64,000 nt of DNA from assembly GCF_932276165.1 (NCBI RefSeq), contig NC_064001.1:9865501-9929500 (forward strand), written 5' to 3'. How positions within the stretch are numbered: position 1 is the first letter of the stretch; each line of letters starts with the position of its first letter. This document shows positions 1 through 12,624 of this stretch, piece by piece. The notes under the pieces were generated by a model. It saw only the letters and a program-made list of their open reading frames with translations. It was not told where the DNA came from and searched no databases. This DNA is from Plutella xylostella. Taxonomy: Eukaryota; Arthropoda; Insecta; Lepidoptera; Plutellidae. The translations under genes and the position numbers were made by a program.

Positions 1-117
1 AGAGGCAATCATACGCCTGTGCTGACGTTCTACTCCTAAGGTGTCATAGTCTCCTGGTACTTTGAACGCGATGCTATGAGACTTGGAAGTTATATTGCGG
101 AAGATTTGTTCCAATTT
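1..117 (-). CDS. Exon-like unit, copy 1 (cut by window edge)
   Basis: After GTATGTAG, 39 open codons reach the window start with VPGDYDTLGVERQHRRMIAS. Shares IFRN at its start with copy 2. Differences between the copies are partly synonymous or conservative, which hints at coding. Confidence 0.35.
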
Positions 118-343
118 CTACATACTTATAATCTCCTGGTACCTAACGATCTGAAGAGGATAAAGTTGACGGTTTTGACTGCACGGATTGATGTTAGTAT
201 GTATGTGTGTGTCATGAAGATCTGTCCATCTGTTTTATAGTCTCGTCTGCGTCACGCTACCCATGCCGAGGCGCCGGGCCGTCGTCTCACCACCTCTGTA
301 TCTATGCTGGCTGCATGCTATAGCCTCTGCCGCCCCTAGAGTG

Positions 344-469
344 TTATTGTTGAGAGGGAATCATACGCCTGTGCTGACGTTCTATTCCTAAGGCATCATT
401 GTCTCCTGGTACTTCGACTGTGTAGCTAAGACACATGGGCGTTCTATTGCGGAAGATTTGTACCACCTT
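344..469 (-). CDS. Exon-like unit, copy 2 (terminal exon of unknown gene?)
   Basis: After an acceptor-like GTGTGTAG, 41 open codons end in QQ and TAA. It contains VPGDNDALGIERQHRRMIPS. A second unit 352 bp away keeps the same frame and peptide. No family recognised; could be alternative last exons of a gene to the left or a coding repeat. Confidence 0.35.
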   Translation of the reverse strand, partial: KVVQIFRNRTPMCLSYTVEVPGDNDALGIERQHRRMIPSQQ

Positions 470-2689
470 CTACACACTTATATAGAGAAGGAACGGATGG
501 ACAGATTTTGATGCCTGATGATTTCATGTCCTCTCTAGGATTTATAAGCGTTATCACTTATGACTGATGTGGAGGCCTTATTTATTTATACAGATATGGC
601 ACATCACATTACAATCTGTGAAATGTTTTATTTGTTAACTGGAAAAATAATTTGTAACTCCAAACAATCTATTTTAAATGTTATTCCAGACTTTTGAAGC
701 AGGTATGTAAAATTGACCTATATGATTAAAAAATACTGATGCTCTACTTATGCTATATTATATCAAAATACTAAGTATTAATTACTAATTAAACATGCAC
801 ATTCCTTTACCTGTACTGCTTTGTTAGGCTCTATAATAACATGACTAACACCCAGAGTTCACGAACGGTACTTGACAAATGAATCATTACACACAAAGAT
901 ACGTCTCTATAATGTTGTACAGTATGTATGTGTATCTCCTTGTTCCGGTTTCTCATTTACCTGACACCCTATTCTTGGCAACGAAGCATTTTCAAAATGA
1001 TTCCACATTCAGAATATTTGTAGCGGTCAGTTCTCTATTTAAATTATGCCATGCACTATGCTAATATCTAATGTTTTTACACTATAGGCCTTATCTGGCT
1101 AGTTTAAAACTGGGGGTTTAAAAAGTCGCAACGTAAAGAGTAAAGTGCCACAAACTTATTATTAATGAATAATAATAATAATGATGCGGGGACATAATAT
1201 TTGTGAGATAAGACATACATAAGAGCTTGTAATATTACCCTAGTACAACTTATTTTTGCGGAACATACTTTTGTTTTTAGGTAGCCCTTGACCTAGGCTA
1301 TCACCCCACGCACTGTATATTCTGCTACATGATAGAGCTTTAAAAAACAGTAACCTACGAGTAAGTATTTATATTTTGTGTACGTCGCTACAAACGTTAT
1401 ATATACTATTATAGGAAATAACAGCTTTTGCCGATTTATACAACTGTCATCAATAACCATTTAATACTTATAACATGTTGTTTACTTCAACTAAAACTAT
1501 TTATAGAATGATTGAATGTACTCATTGTGTGCTTATACAATAACAAACAAATATATTTTTATATCTACTTAAACTTAAAAATGTGCCTATTCATATTATA
1601 ATACTTACATAACATAATCTAAGTAATTATACACAAGTATTATTCCTATTTACATGACATTTTGATGCAGTTTTTTGATACAATTATCTCAAATAACATT
1701 AGTTTTACATACTATTAACTATTTATACATACTTACGAGTTATTTAGGTAGTATTTATGAAATGTATAAGTAAAGTACAACCGTTAGAAATGTGCATTAA
1801 ATGATTTTTGATATGAAATGTATTATTTAGAATCTATTTTTATATAAAGAAAATACCAACTAATCCCATATTATGTAAATCGAATACTTTACACGATTTT
1901 TGTAGTAATGATAAGATAAAATTAGGTGCGTAGTTAATTTATTGTAATCGGTTTTAAATTGTAGTCAAATGTACACGCGAATATAATATCTATTTATGTA
2001 GTTTCATGTAGGTAATTTAGTTTTATACAATTTTATTTGTACATGTTGTTTTTTGTTGTTGAATACCTGTCAGTCTACTAATTTATTGGATTATGATTAA
2101 GTGAGCATTAAAAATGCATTTAAGTTATTTTTTATCGTGCTGATTCAGTAGCAACAAAAAATATACCCACGTGAAAATAACGTTAACTTTCTTAAGACCA
2201 TTGAAAAACAATAACTCTAAGCATGGATTAAAATAAAAATATTTTGTTGTTGCTTCGAATCTAGCTCAGTATGTATCCAAAGTTACCAGTGAATCAATCA
2301 TATGACATTTTATTTTAGATCAGTTGTAAGTACCAATACTTGGTATGCTTACCTTAATTTATTGATAACTTTATTCTTAGTTTAGATCTGATTAAATAAC
2401 TTTGTATTTTAATTTAATTAAGTACTTTAATTCATAGTTCGTTTGTACCACGGCACAATATTTTAGTTTTAAAAGTGACAAATAAATGCATTGAAATTAA
2501 TGATGGAATTTTTGTTTCTTTTAATTCTTATAAGTATTACTAATGAATATTTCTTAAAATGAGTAGGTAAATACAAATCAGAACACATAAATTGGGTCCT
2601 TGAGCCGTGTTAGCTATGAAACAAATTCCGCGCCAAAGTTTCTATTTAAACCCCTCCCAAATGCAATGCACATATCACCGGCCGCACAG
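470..2689. other. No gene seen
   Basis: AT-rich non-coding sequence. A 15-base scrap of the M2 MITE end (AGTGCCACAAACTTA) lies at 1143, followed by a TAA run. Confidence 0.5.
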
Positions 2690-3042
2690 CAAACATCGGC
2701 ATTGCACTAATTTATCATCAAATAATACCGTAGCTATGCGATTTATTCTGGTTTCTAAATTGCTGGTGGCTGCATGAAATGCAATCATTATCTCTCGCGT
2801 GTCCAGTCCGCGGGCAAGCGGACTCAGTCTGTGAGCGCCTTTCTAGACGCACGCACGTTCCCGCCAAACGAACTGTCAAATAACGCTCTCGAAAAAAGTT
2901 GCGTACCGAACTACAAAAACAAAAAAATACCAGTGATTTTATACTGAACTTTGTGCAGTTTATTACAGTGTTTTTAAGTGGTATCGTGGATTTTTTGTGA
3001 TTTGAACGAGATTCGAGCCGGATACAAGGGATAGCAGTCGAG
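2690..3042 (+). promoter_or_regulatory. Candidate promoter and first untranslated exon
   Basis: This is a locally GC-richer stretch (2790-2890, with CGCGTGTCCAGTCCGCGGGC) followed by a stretch without an ATG ORF, ending in CAGTCGAG/GTAAGC at 3043. It looks like an insect first exon with a good donor and no competing coding frame. Linking it to the receptor gene 34 kb downstream is inference. Confidence 0.3.
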
Positions 3043-3226
3043 GTAAGCGCGAGATCTGTTTTTGTTTTTTTTTTATTTATCTGACAAATGCGCGGCTAAT
3101 GTTTGGACACGTTTGAATATGCGGAAGTTGCAGGTACGTAGTTTTTCAGGAAATGTAAACTGACCATCATGCAGTTTATGCTTTGGAAAAATACTTTTAT
3201 ACATTTTAATCTTTTGTATGTTACTA

Positions 3227-3467
3227 CACTCACGGGCAATGAAAAGGTTCTACTTAGAAAAGCACCAAATTACTCCTAAACGGAAAAAGCTAGCTTAATA
3301 ATGTCTTCTGCAACATTGAAGTACATTTAACAGTGCGTCAGGGTATTACTAATTAAAAACGGTAATATTATTGTTCAATTTTTTTATTAAATGTTTAAAA
3401 AAATGGGTCTCATGGGTCGTTTGGTGTTGGAATTTTGTGAGTGGAACTTTTTCATTGCCCGTGAGTG
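3227..3467. mobile_element. MITE related to the Tc1 element
   Basis: 241 bp, TA duplication, termini CACTCACGGGCAATGAAAAG. Next to each end it carries the same subterminal sequence as the Tc1 element (CACCAAATTACTCCTAAACG). No coding capacity. Confidence 0.85.
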
Positions 3468-5596
3468 TAGTTACTAGGTACTTATAGAGTTCAATAATGA
3501 TTGAGTTATGAAAGTATGATCTACCTACCTCCCTACTTCTGTAACTAACTAAAATTTTAGATAAAGTAGGTAAATATTTCCAAATGCGTATCTTCCTATC
3601 TCACGTCTCGTATCTAGCCGCAAAGATGAACGAAAGCGAAACCAGTTTACAAAAAGAATAGAAATAGACATGCTCTTTTTTCGGCCTTCGACGTTTTTTA
3701 TGCCTTTGACCATAGAATAACGAGTACTTTGACGTAGGTTTCCACGAGAATCTACAAGTTGTAAATATCCTTTAATTCTTATAATGCCGATGCCAATTAA
3801 AAAACATAAATGTAGACATGGAATTAAGTCTAGTAAGTTGTAGGTACCTGTCTACTGTATTTTTTTAATATCAGTAGCAGTTTAATAATTCCATCGGCAA
3901 TAACACGACGAATCAACCTAACTTAAAATGAGAATAAGGCGTTCATTTATAGTCAACACCAAGACTGAATCGGGTCATTTATTTATTTTCCTCACAGCCT
4001 CTCAATACAAGTTTGTAAAGGTTATCTCTATTTAAAGCCGGTCGGCTCAATGGTAGCTAGATACCAGGGCATCATAAAGGCCTTAGAGTCTATTCATCTT
4101 GGCTGACATCCTGATGCGAGGTTTAATTGAATTTAACGGAACAAACGCTCCAAGTGCAATCTCCGGAACTTTACTGCCGATAAACATACAAGATAAACAT
4201 ACAAGCTTACTGTATGTATTGAATGATTTGAATGTATGCGTATAAAAAGCCCATAAATATATTTAACTACTTACTTAGGTAAGTAGATTTATAAAGTACC
4301 TACCTACCTTAGTTATTGTACCTAATTTGGTAAGACTAGTTTAAGAATAGCCACACGTCTTGAAGGAAATATTTAGACCATCTGAAAAACAGCGTGCACT
4401 TTATTGGCTTGTATACTGAAATAGGTACCGCTATAAGTCAAGGATGATTCAATTTGGTGCGATATCAGACCGACCGGGTCAAATGATGCATTTCTGCGCA
4501 ATACTGGTAACTAAGACGTATAACATAGTTGACAGCAAAATATTTTTTTTTTCTTTCTTACCTCAAATATAACTACAATATCCAATTACTACAAGGCCAT
4601 GGAAATAAAAAATACCTTCTGACATAACGATACTACTGTACTTGTTAGTCTATGCTTCTGATCAAGCGTGTAGGTAATTTTATTTTTCTTTAGCATCTGA
4701 GCCACTGTTTATGAACAAAATCATAACATTGTTTCACCTTTAATTGAATTAGCTATATTTTTAGCAGACTCATAGTAGTTTTCACGATTAGAAATTTAAT
4801 ATAAATAGCATTTGGTACTCGTATGTCTATTGTGGAACTAGCACCAACATCTTGATTAAAACACTGATATTTAGCGTTACCGACTATTTCATAGATAATA
4901 TTTTAAGATAAAAAGATGAAACAGGTACATTGGCAAGATAGCAGCCCCATATCGAAATCTCGATAAGAGATTAAAGATTCCATTTTTATTTTCGCCGACC
5001 TGAGGGTTCACCGTTAAGAATTAAAAACTTGACGGGAATTTGAAGACTATCACGACATACAAATTTGCGTTTAATTTTCCCTGCTCAAACTGTGATACCC
5101 TTGGACCATACAAGATATCTCAGATGTCTAATTCTCATTCGGATCGTATTTTACTCTCCTTTCCTAATAAAACAACCACTCTAACCTAGCTCACCGTATT
5201 ATTTAGGCTAAACAAAATGAAAAGATAAGCCCTAGGTACAACACAGACACTAGTTTAGTGGCTATTGTTCAGAACAACTAACTGTTCTCAACAGACCTTA
5301 AATCTTATTCTTGCGGAATGTGCAATAGATTTAAGAGGCAACCTCTATGCTATTCAGGCCGTAGCACGCATGCCACTGAGGAAAACACCGCATCTGTACC
5401 AATTGCAATAATTAGGTAGCTAAGTAGGAAGGTACCTACTTGGTCTTGTTAAATTACCTAATGACTTCGCCTTATCAATTGGGCTACTATGTTTTGGGCA
5501 AGAGTATAATTTAAGTTTGTTGAGCTACGCCGCGCTGGTTGCTCAATATTGAAATTTATTTACCCAGTTATTCGCTGGAGCAAAGTACTCTTTATT
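3468..5596. other. Intron-like sequence, nothing recognised
   Basis: AT-rich, no convincing ORF, no repeat pair within the window. Confidence 0.5.
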
Positions 5597-7890
5597 AATT
5601 TATTTATTTATTTATTTATGAAAACCAACAGCGTAACATAAAAAAAAACTTAATCTAAGTAACATAGTTTGTGAGTAAGGCTAATAACAGGTCTTCCATT
5701 ATAAGCTAATAGTTGGTGGGACAATTACATATTCTGATAAGAACTAAAATTACAGAAGTAAATAATTATTCTAACTTAAATACTGATTTACTATTTATAT
5801 ATTTAAACAATGTGGTTAACTTAAATTTAATACTAAGTAGCTACTAGCTTAGGGCTGAGCGTGAAAGAACACCTCTGTTCCTACTGTATTTCATATGAAG
5901 TATTATTATAATTACATGCTATAAATAAAACACATATAAACTTCAACTAATTGATAAAATATAATATACATACGTCATACATGATATAACATACCATACA
6001 TAAATACAATATTGTAGATTATATGTAAGTACTCAATAATAAATAAATGGCTAAATAATAATATTCTAAGACTCGAACAAAGAGATTAAAATTAAATATA
6101 TTAAATTAATATATTTAATAATGATACCTACACGATCTTGTGGGCTAGTTAGTTGGATAAAATAGTTTTAATAATTTGAGTTTTAAATGATGATTTAGTG
6201 TGTGTGAAGAGGTCTATATGGCTGAAGGTGGAATTATAAATTCTTGGTATTCGCGTGAGTGTAGCATTTTGTGCATAATTAGTGCGATGCAACGGCACAT
6301 GCAGGAGTGGCGTGTGTCGCGTGCGCCGCCCCGGCACGCGGTACTGCACCCGCGACACCAGCTCCGGGCAGTCCAGGCCTCCGCGCACGATGTCGTGAAG
6401 CAGGCACATGTCCATCATCTGGCGACGCTCCGACAGTGTTAGCAGGCCAAACTCATGACACGACGCCTCATAGCTATCGAATGACTTGCGTGATCGGTAT
6501 TTAAGGTGGTCGACAAATATCTTCTGCAATCGCTCCAGGCGGCTGTTGTATATAATATACTGGGGAGACCAAACAGGACTCGCATATTCGAGGGTACTGC
6601 GCACGTACGAGCAAAATACTATTTTTAATGAAGATAAATTTTTGAATGGCTTGCAAGACCTTATAACAAATCCTAAATTTTTATATGCCTTATTAATTAT
6701 AGCATCAATGTGGTCAGCCATGAGCATTTTTGAGTCGAACAGGACACCTAGATCTCGAACTACGCTAACTCGCTCAATAGGAATACCATTAAAGTTATAG
6801 TCATATTTAATAGGGTCTCTTTTTCTGGTAAAACTAATGCACTGACATTTTTTGGCATTTACAGTGATATTATTTCTTTTATAGTATGCAAACAAGTCGT
6901 TAAGGTCTTCCTGTAAGCGATAGCAATCTTGTACAGATTTGATTTTAAGAAATATCTTTTTATCATCGGCATACATTAGATGATTGGAAGATTTAAAGCA
7001 GGTAGAGATATCAAAAAGATAAGCGTTGTACAGTAAAGGTCCCAAATGAGAGCCCTGTGGGACCCCAGTTGGTATGTCAATAAAATCGGATTTAAATCCT
7101 CCAACTACAACCGCCTGTAAGAGCGATTAGCGGTTACACAAGTAAGACTCGATCCACCTCAACAAATCTCCATGGATGCCGAGTCGATAGAGTTTGTCGA
7201 GCAGGACGACATGATCGACTCTATCGAAAGCTTTTTCGAAGTCTGTATATATCACGTCGACCTGCCCGCCAAAATCCATATTCTCTAACACATAATTTGA
7301 GAAAGTCACCAAGTTACTAACTGTGGATCGTTTTTTGAGAAATCCATGTTGTCTCTCAGACATGCCTTGATTAATAACGGGATAAATTGCATCATAAACC
7401 AGCCTCTCGAAAAGCTTACCTATCGTGTTCAGAGAGGAAATACCTCTATAATGTTCTATTTTAGTTTTTGAACCAGATTTATGTATTGGTACTATAAGGG
7501 CTTTTTTCCAAATCGTAGGAAACGTACCTTCTTTAAGAGACCGATTGAAAATAATTGAGATAGGTAGTGCAAGTGATTTAGAGCATTTTGACCAGAATAT
7601 GGGGGGGACGCCATCGTTACCCGCACCCTTGAATGTATCTAATTGACGTAATGACAGTTCAACTTTGTTTATTGTTATTTGTAGTTTAGAAATAGAATCA
7701 TTACCACTTTCGATATTCGCAGGAGATGGAATATAGGCAGACATAGGCTGTCCGAAAACACTTTTAAAGAAGGAGTTAAAAGCATCACATATCTCTTTAC
7801 CGTTACAATAAGTGTCAGAACCGAGTGTTAGCATCTTAGGATAACTGGAACCCCCTCGCAGCGCTTTTAGATATGACCAAAAACTCTATT
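5597..7890 (-). mobile_element. 5'-truncated Jockey/CR1-like LINE with reverse transcriptase
   Basis: One minus-strand frame from about 7885 to 6149 encodes the RT: FKGAGNDGVPPIFW, YRGISSL, KLFERL, TDFEKAFDRVDH, then GVPQGSHLGPLLYNAY and the catalytic MYADD. A single TAA at 7129-7127 interrupts it between the palm motifs. The endonuclease domain is absent, so the copy is truncated at its 5' end. The 3' end is a TAAA repeat at 5597-5622. It lies antisense to the receptor gene. Confidence 0.9.
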
Positions 7891-9867
7891 GTAGAATTAA
7901 TCAAATGAACGTATCTAATGAAATTGGTTCTTTAGGAACTTAAAGTTAACCTTGAGGTGAACTGAGATAGAGTTAATATGTGATTCTTAAAAATAAGACA
8001 CCCCGAAAGTCTCTAAATTATTTTTAGAAATCCCTATGTCCTCATTGTTCTTAGAACCCGTTACAAGTTTATTAGATTATGTCGTCTCGAAGCTAAATTG
8101 ATTCAATTGTTGAGAGCCGCGCCGCGCCGTGTGTAGTAAATGGGTTCAAATAGTAAATCGCCCCTCGATTGATGTCGACGACGCAGAAGACGTTGCGTTG
8201 CATCATGATCTGGGAAAATATATGCACGGTGGAAAACACAATCACTTTTATGGTTTTCAGCCAACAACCATGCACTTCGGTTATCTCTTTCTCGGGCATA
8301 AACTTGTGTAACTCTTTATACAGCCCCCGACGCAAAAAGGGTGTTACAATTTAAACGTCTCTGTGAGTATATTTTAATTTAAAAGCCCTAAAGTTTATAC
8401 CTATAACACGCGTAAAACTCCCAGAGTTCCAAAAAACAGTGATAACTCTCCAACTGTCAACGTATTTTCTGTTCCATCAAAAATAAAAACAAAAGAAAGT
8501 TAACATAATTACTAGCCAGAAAGATTGTGTGGTAACAACATAACCAAAGAGGTTAGTGTAGGTTAGTATCACTAACCGATATTCCATCACTCCATTGAGT
8601 AATGGTTGCGCAAAGCGAGTCGATTCGAGTAACATGGGGAACGAATCGATAAGTTTTGACCGAGAAGTTGTATCGATTTGAAAGATTGAGGGGGTGTCAC
8701 GAAATTGTTTGTCTATGAAATATTGGCTGGTTGGTTTTTTAAGTGTTATGGCCAAGCAAAGATTACTAATACTTCTGGTAACTTCTTTGGAAGGTCATTT
8801 TCAATGAGTAAAAATAGCAGTTTTAAAAATAATTTCATTTTTTATTTTATATTAAACAATAATTTAGGTCTAGCTAGCTTTAATTTTAACAATTTAGTCT
8901 GTAATCTAATAAATAATTATAGTCCCGTAGTTACATGTAAATACGGAAAATGAAATCATACGGAATCAATTAGTTCCTGGTATGAATATAGATACCAAGA
9001 AGATAAGATTTCAGTTTTATTTAAGTATCCATAATTAAAAAACAATGTACTGTGTGTCAGCCAAGCTAAATGTAATAAATAAAAATAAATATCTTGTTTT
9101 TGGCTCGTTTTAAAATTGAAGCTCATAGCGACAAGTCTGCGATTCTATAAAGCTAATTGTCAAAACTCGATTCTGAATCCGGAGTGAGTTTTCGAATTGG
9201 CATTCTGTAATTTCCGTAGACACATCGAATTTCGAGATTTTGACAAATAATGTATTCATCTGAGATGACATAACTGTTCGAACGTAAAATGAAAGGTGAA
9301 GGGAGAATGAAGATTGAAGTGGGATGCGAAGTGTAGTCTGATTTTACAGAATCGCAATGCTGCTTTGAGCATTTTATTTACTGAATCAGATCCAAAGTAT
9401 GCTGTAGTGGCCATTTTTTAGTGGACGATGTACTCAAAGTATTGGTAGGTACACCGACCAACACCGCATGCAGAATGATACAACATTTCATTATCAGATC
9501 AGTATCAGACACATTGTAGGCACGGCCTGGCACTAACACATCTGTTTTTGATACAATACGTCATAATTGATATCAGCTGTCGCTATATAACGTACTGTAT
9601 GTGCATGTTTAGGCGAATATTGCAATGGAAATAAGAGGCTTATCTAATCTGAAAAAATACATTGAATTTCAATTATACAACTTAACATTAGACCGTACAA
9701 ATCGTACAATGCCCTTGCGGAATATGCAGAGGTACTTTTAAGCATCTATTTTTGCAGTATTAGGTTAGGTCCATTTTATAGGGTCAAAAGCTATCATGCT
9801 GTCGGTATTATATTGCAACGACATGGGTCGTGGTTAGCCTAGCGTTTCGTAATCTAGAGCTTCAACG
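7891..9867. other. Intron-like sequence
   Basis: Two open minus-strand stretches (8335-8093, 8755-8477) show no domain or splice logic. Otherwise only the weak inverted repeat at 9138. Confidence 0.4.
9138..9357. repeat. Possible inverted-repeat element
   Basis: GCGATTCTATAAAG and TTTTACAGAATCGC bound 220 bp without coding frame. Confidence 0.35.
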
Positions 9868-9975
9868 TCCGAGATTATCCTTTTTTTACTAATACTCCGG
9901 CCGAGAATTAAACCCGGGACCTTCGGCACAAGAGCCAAAGTTAATTACCACTTCACCATCCGGTAGTGTCATTCT
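9868..9975 (-). mobile_element. tRNA-like SINE head fragment
   Basis: CCGGCCGAGAATTAAACCCG and GGGACCTTCGGCACAAGAGC are a degenerate reverse tRNA-like head (box B) related to family B. Confidence 0.5.
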
Positions 9976-10029
9976 ATGCGAGTGCGTGGGGTGCACGAAC
10001 GACGCCTTCCCGACCGACGTGTTCCCTTA

Positions 10030-10437
10030 GGCCTGGGTCTCCTATTTTCGCTGTAGGTCGCGTCCAGCGTCGCTCCGTGGGCCGCGTCACTATGCTCACT
10101 ATAGAAATGTACTGATGCGGTCTCCCTCACACGCCGACGTTGGCGCGTAGACGCCGTAGGTAGGCCGTAGGACGTTGATAGAAACGTTTAGGCCCGGGTC
10201 TCCTATTTACGCAGTAGGTCGCGTCCAGCGTCACGCCGTAGGCCGCGTCATGATGCTCACTATAGAAATGTACTGATGCGGTCTCTCTCAAACGCCGACG
10301 TTGGCGCTTAGACATAATGAGCATTGTGACGCGGCCTACGGCGGTGACACTTGACGCGACCTACGGAGTAAATAGGAGACCCAGGCCTTACGTCAAAGTC
10401 GGACGCCGCATATAGCATAAAATAGGAGACCCAGGCC
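10030..10437. mobile_element. Composite Harbinger-like MITE
   Basis: Ends GGCCTGGGTCTCCTATTTT and its complement, TTA at both sides. A tandem repeat of about 160 bp starts at 10030 and 10191, and a second right end plus TTA occurs at 10387-10390, so copies have inserted in or duplicated within one another. Confidence 0.75.
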
Positions 10438-10904
10438 TTAGTTCAGCAGTCAGCGACTGACGCTGATCTGACTGGCCAATTCTTTCCCCACGCTGACAAA
10501 CCTAGAATAGCTCTTATTTTGTCCCCGACACGATAAAAAGAGGATTCCATACTATGTAATATAGGTACCGGTATAAGACAATATTACCGGAACCAAAGCC
10601 TAATAAAGCAACGTTTAACCCACATCTGTCTTACAACAAAAATATTATTTAATTTATTCGCAACGCAGATTTATGTCATTGTGCAAACGATTTCCCACTA
10701 CACATAGGACTCCTTTTACGTCTACTCATTATGAACACCACGTGTCGCTTGTATTGTCATAGTAATTGCTTTGCTATTGCGTTGATCGTTAATGTTGTAC
10801 ATCATAATTCATAATTAGGGTGTTGCAATTGCAAAAACTGTGTTTAAGGAGTTCAAAATTAATTTTCAGTTGTGAAAATATTGTGTTCTGAAAGTACCTA
10901 ATTA

Positions 10905-11190
10905 GGGTTCGAATCCCGGCGCTGACATGTACCAATGAGTTCTTTTCTGAATTTAAGTACAATGTATACCATCACTCTTACGGTGAAGGAAAACATCGTG
11001 AGGAAACCTGCATATCTAGACTTAGCACATCTAGATATGTGAACCCACCAACCCGCAGTGGACCAGCGTGGTGGGAAATGGTCCAAGCTTAGGAAGGCAG
11101 TTTAGACCTTGGGGATATGCACAAAGGTTCCACTCGAGAGAGCCAGGTGCAGGTACTGACACCCCCACAGAGAATAGAATAGAATAGAAT
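10905..11190 (+). mobile_element. tRNA-derived SINE, family A (5' truncated)
   Basis: GGTTCGAATCCCGGCGC (box B type), then a body with GGTGAAGGAAAACATCGTGA and CAGCGTGGTGGGAAATGGTC, ending in an AGAAT pentamer tail. Same body at 22611, 24675 and 45446. Confidence 0.85.
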
Positions 11191-11548
11191 AGTACCTAAT
11201 TAGGTAGTAGGCATTAAAAATAAGTATTTTTTTTATATTTAATGGTAATTAGCAAAGAATAACAAGTACAGTACTTTACAGTAGTACTAGTACTCGTTAT
11301 TCTATGGTAATTAGTCAAAAGTTAAATTTGGAATACGGATAAACAAGATCGAGTGTTATCATTGATGAATATTTGAATTATATGTCATCAGAATAGCTCC
11401 CAATATTTTAACATCCTATACATATTTAACCTACAAACCATGTAATGTAAGTGATACTAAAGTTTGTTGATATCATATTAGCATTATCATCATAATTCTA
11501 TTCTACCGTCTTCAAACTTCAAACAACAATTTCAGTTTCACTACTAAC

Positions 11549-12616
11549 CATGGAAGTAATAATACAACAGGAATGCGCACTCACCAAAATGATGCAAACA
11601 AAAATAGACCTAACCAATTCACCTTAAGATTTATATTTGAAGTGAAAGAGGCCGCGAGCCGATAGAGAAGGTTATCACAGAGCCCTTCCTCTCTTTCTAA
11701 CAATTGCCAGGATTTAGTTGTGTAAACTTTAGTAGATTTTGTACGAAGAGAGCTATGCAAAAAAATATTAAATTAACTCGTAGACTACTATACTATACGT
11801 ATATCATATCATTTTCAAAAACAAATTTATAATAAATCATTATAAACATGTAATTTTAATGAAATATTTGGTATTTGTATGAATAATAATTTCATTAAAA
11901 ATATTGGTAGTTTTTCTAAATACTTTACGACAAGACCAAAGTTGTCAAGATGACGGATGACGTTTATACTGTTGTGAGAGACTTTATGGTTAGGGTGACC
12001 ATTCACTCGTACTTTTGAATCACTTTCCATTAATCAGGACCTGTTTCATTCAACTTTTCTGTTTTATTTTATACTTACCTAAGTATCATTAGGTATTATT
12101 GTGGCTGTTATCTTATAAGGCTGGTAAAGAGTTATGAGCTGTTGATTTTTTTGGTGATAGATATGAGTATTATAAGCAAGCTTAAAACCGGCGGAAGCAC
12201 TTAGGTTGAGATATATTTTTTGAAATCTTATGATTTTCATCAACTAGACTATGTTAACGGAACACCCACTGAGTAAACACGTTTTACGTACATAGTTGCG
12301 TTTAATGTTAACCTGTTTTGACACTTTCTTGACAACACTACACACAACTTAATTTTATTTACTTATTATTTATTTACTCAATTGTCATATCACCAAAATA
12401 CATTCGTACCTACATTGCAATCAAATTATTCGAATAATAGGTGACTTTGAGACCATCGACACCTATTCGCGACATGATAGATTAGAAGTGATGTCTCATG
12501 AATTACCTAAAATTATGGTCACCAAAAATAGAAAGAGATGGAGGGCTCCGTCCTGACTATCTCTGTCGGCTCGTTTTTTTGGTGCAGTGCGCATTCCTGT
12601 TTTATTATTTTCCATG
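11549..12616. mobile_element. Non-autonomous hAT-like transposon
   Basis: Long inverted ends: CAGGAATGCGCACT near both ends, and CGAGCCGAxAGAGA...CTCTTTCT blocks inside them. Flanked by an 8-bp direct repeat CTACTAAC (11541-11548 and 12617-12624), the hAT target size. No transposase frame within 1068 bp. Confidence 0.75.
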
Positions 12617-12624
12617 CTACTAAC

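Noticed and set aside
8093..8755. Minus-strand frames of 80 and 92 codons
   Set aside because: No domain, no partner exons with matching splice phases, composition like random AT-rich sequence.
10898..11086. Recurring short protein starting MDHFPP, also at 22736 and 45456
   Set aside because: It is the antisense reading of the family A SINE body, present wherever that SINE occurs.
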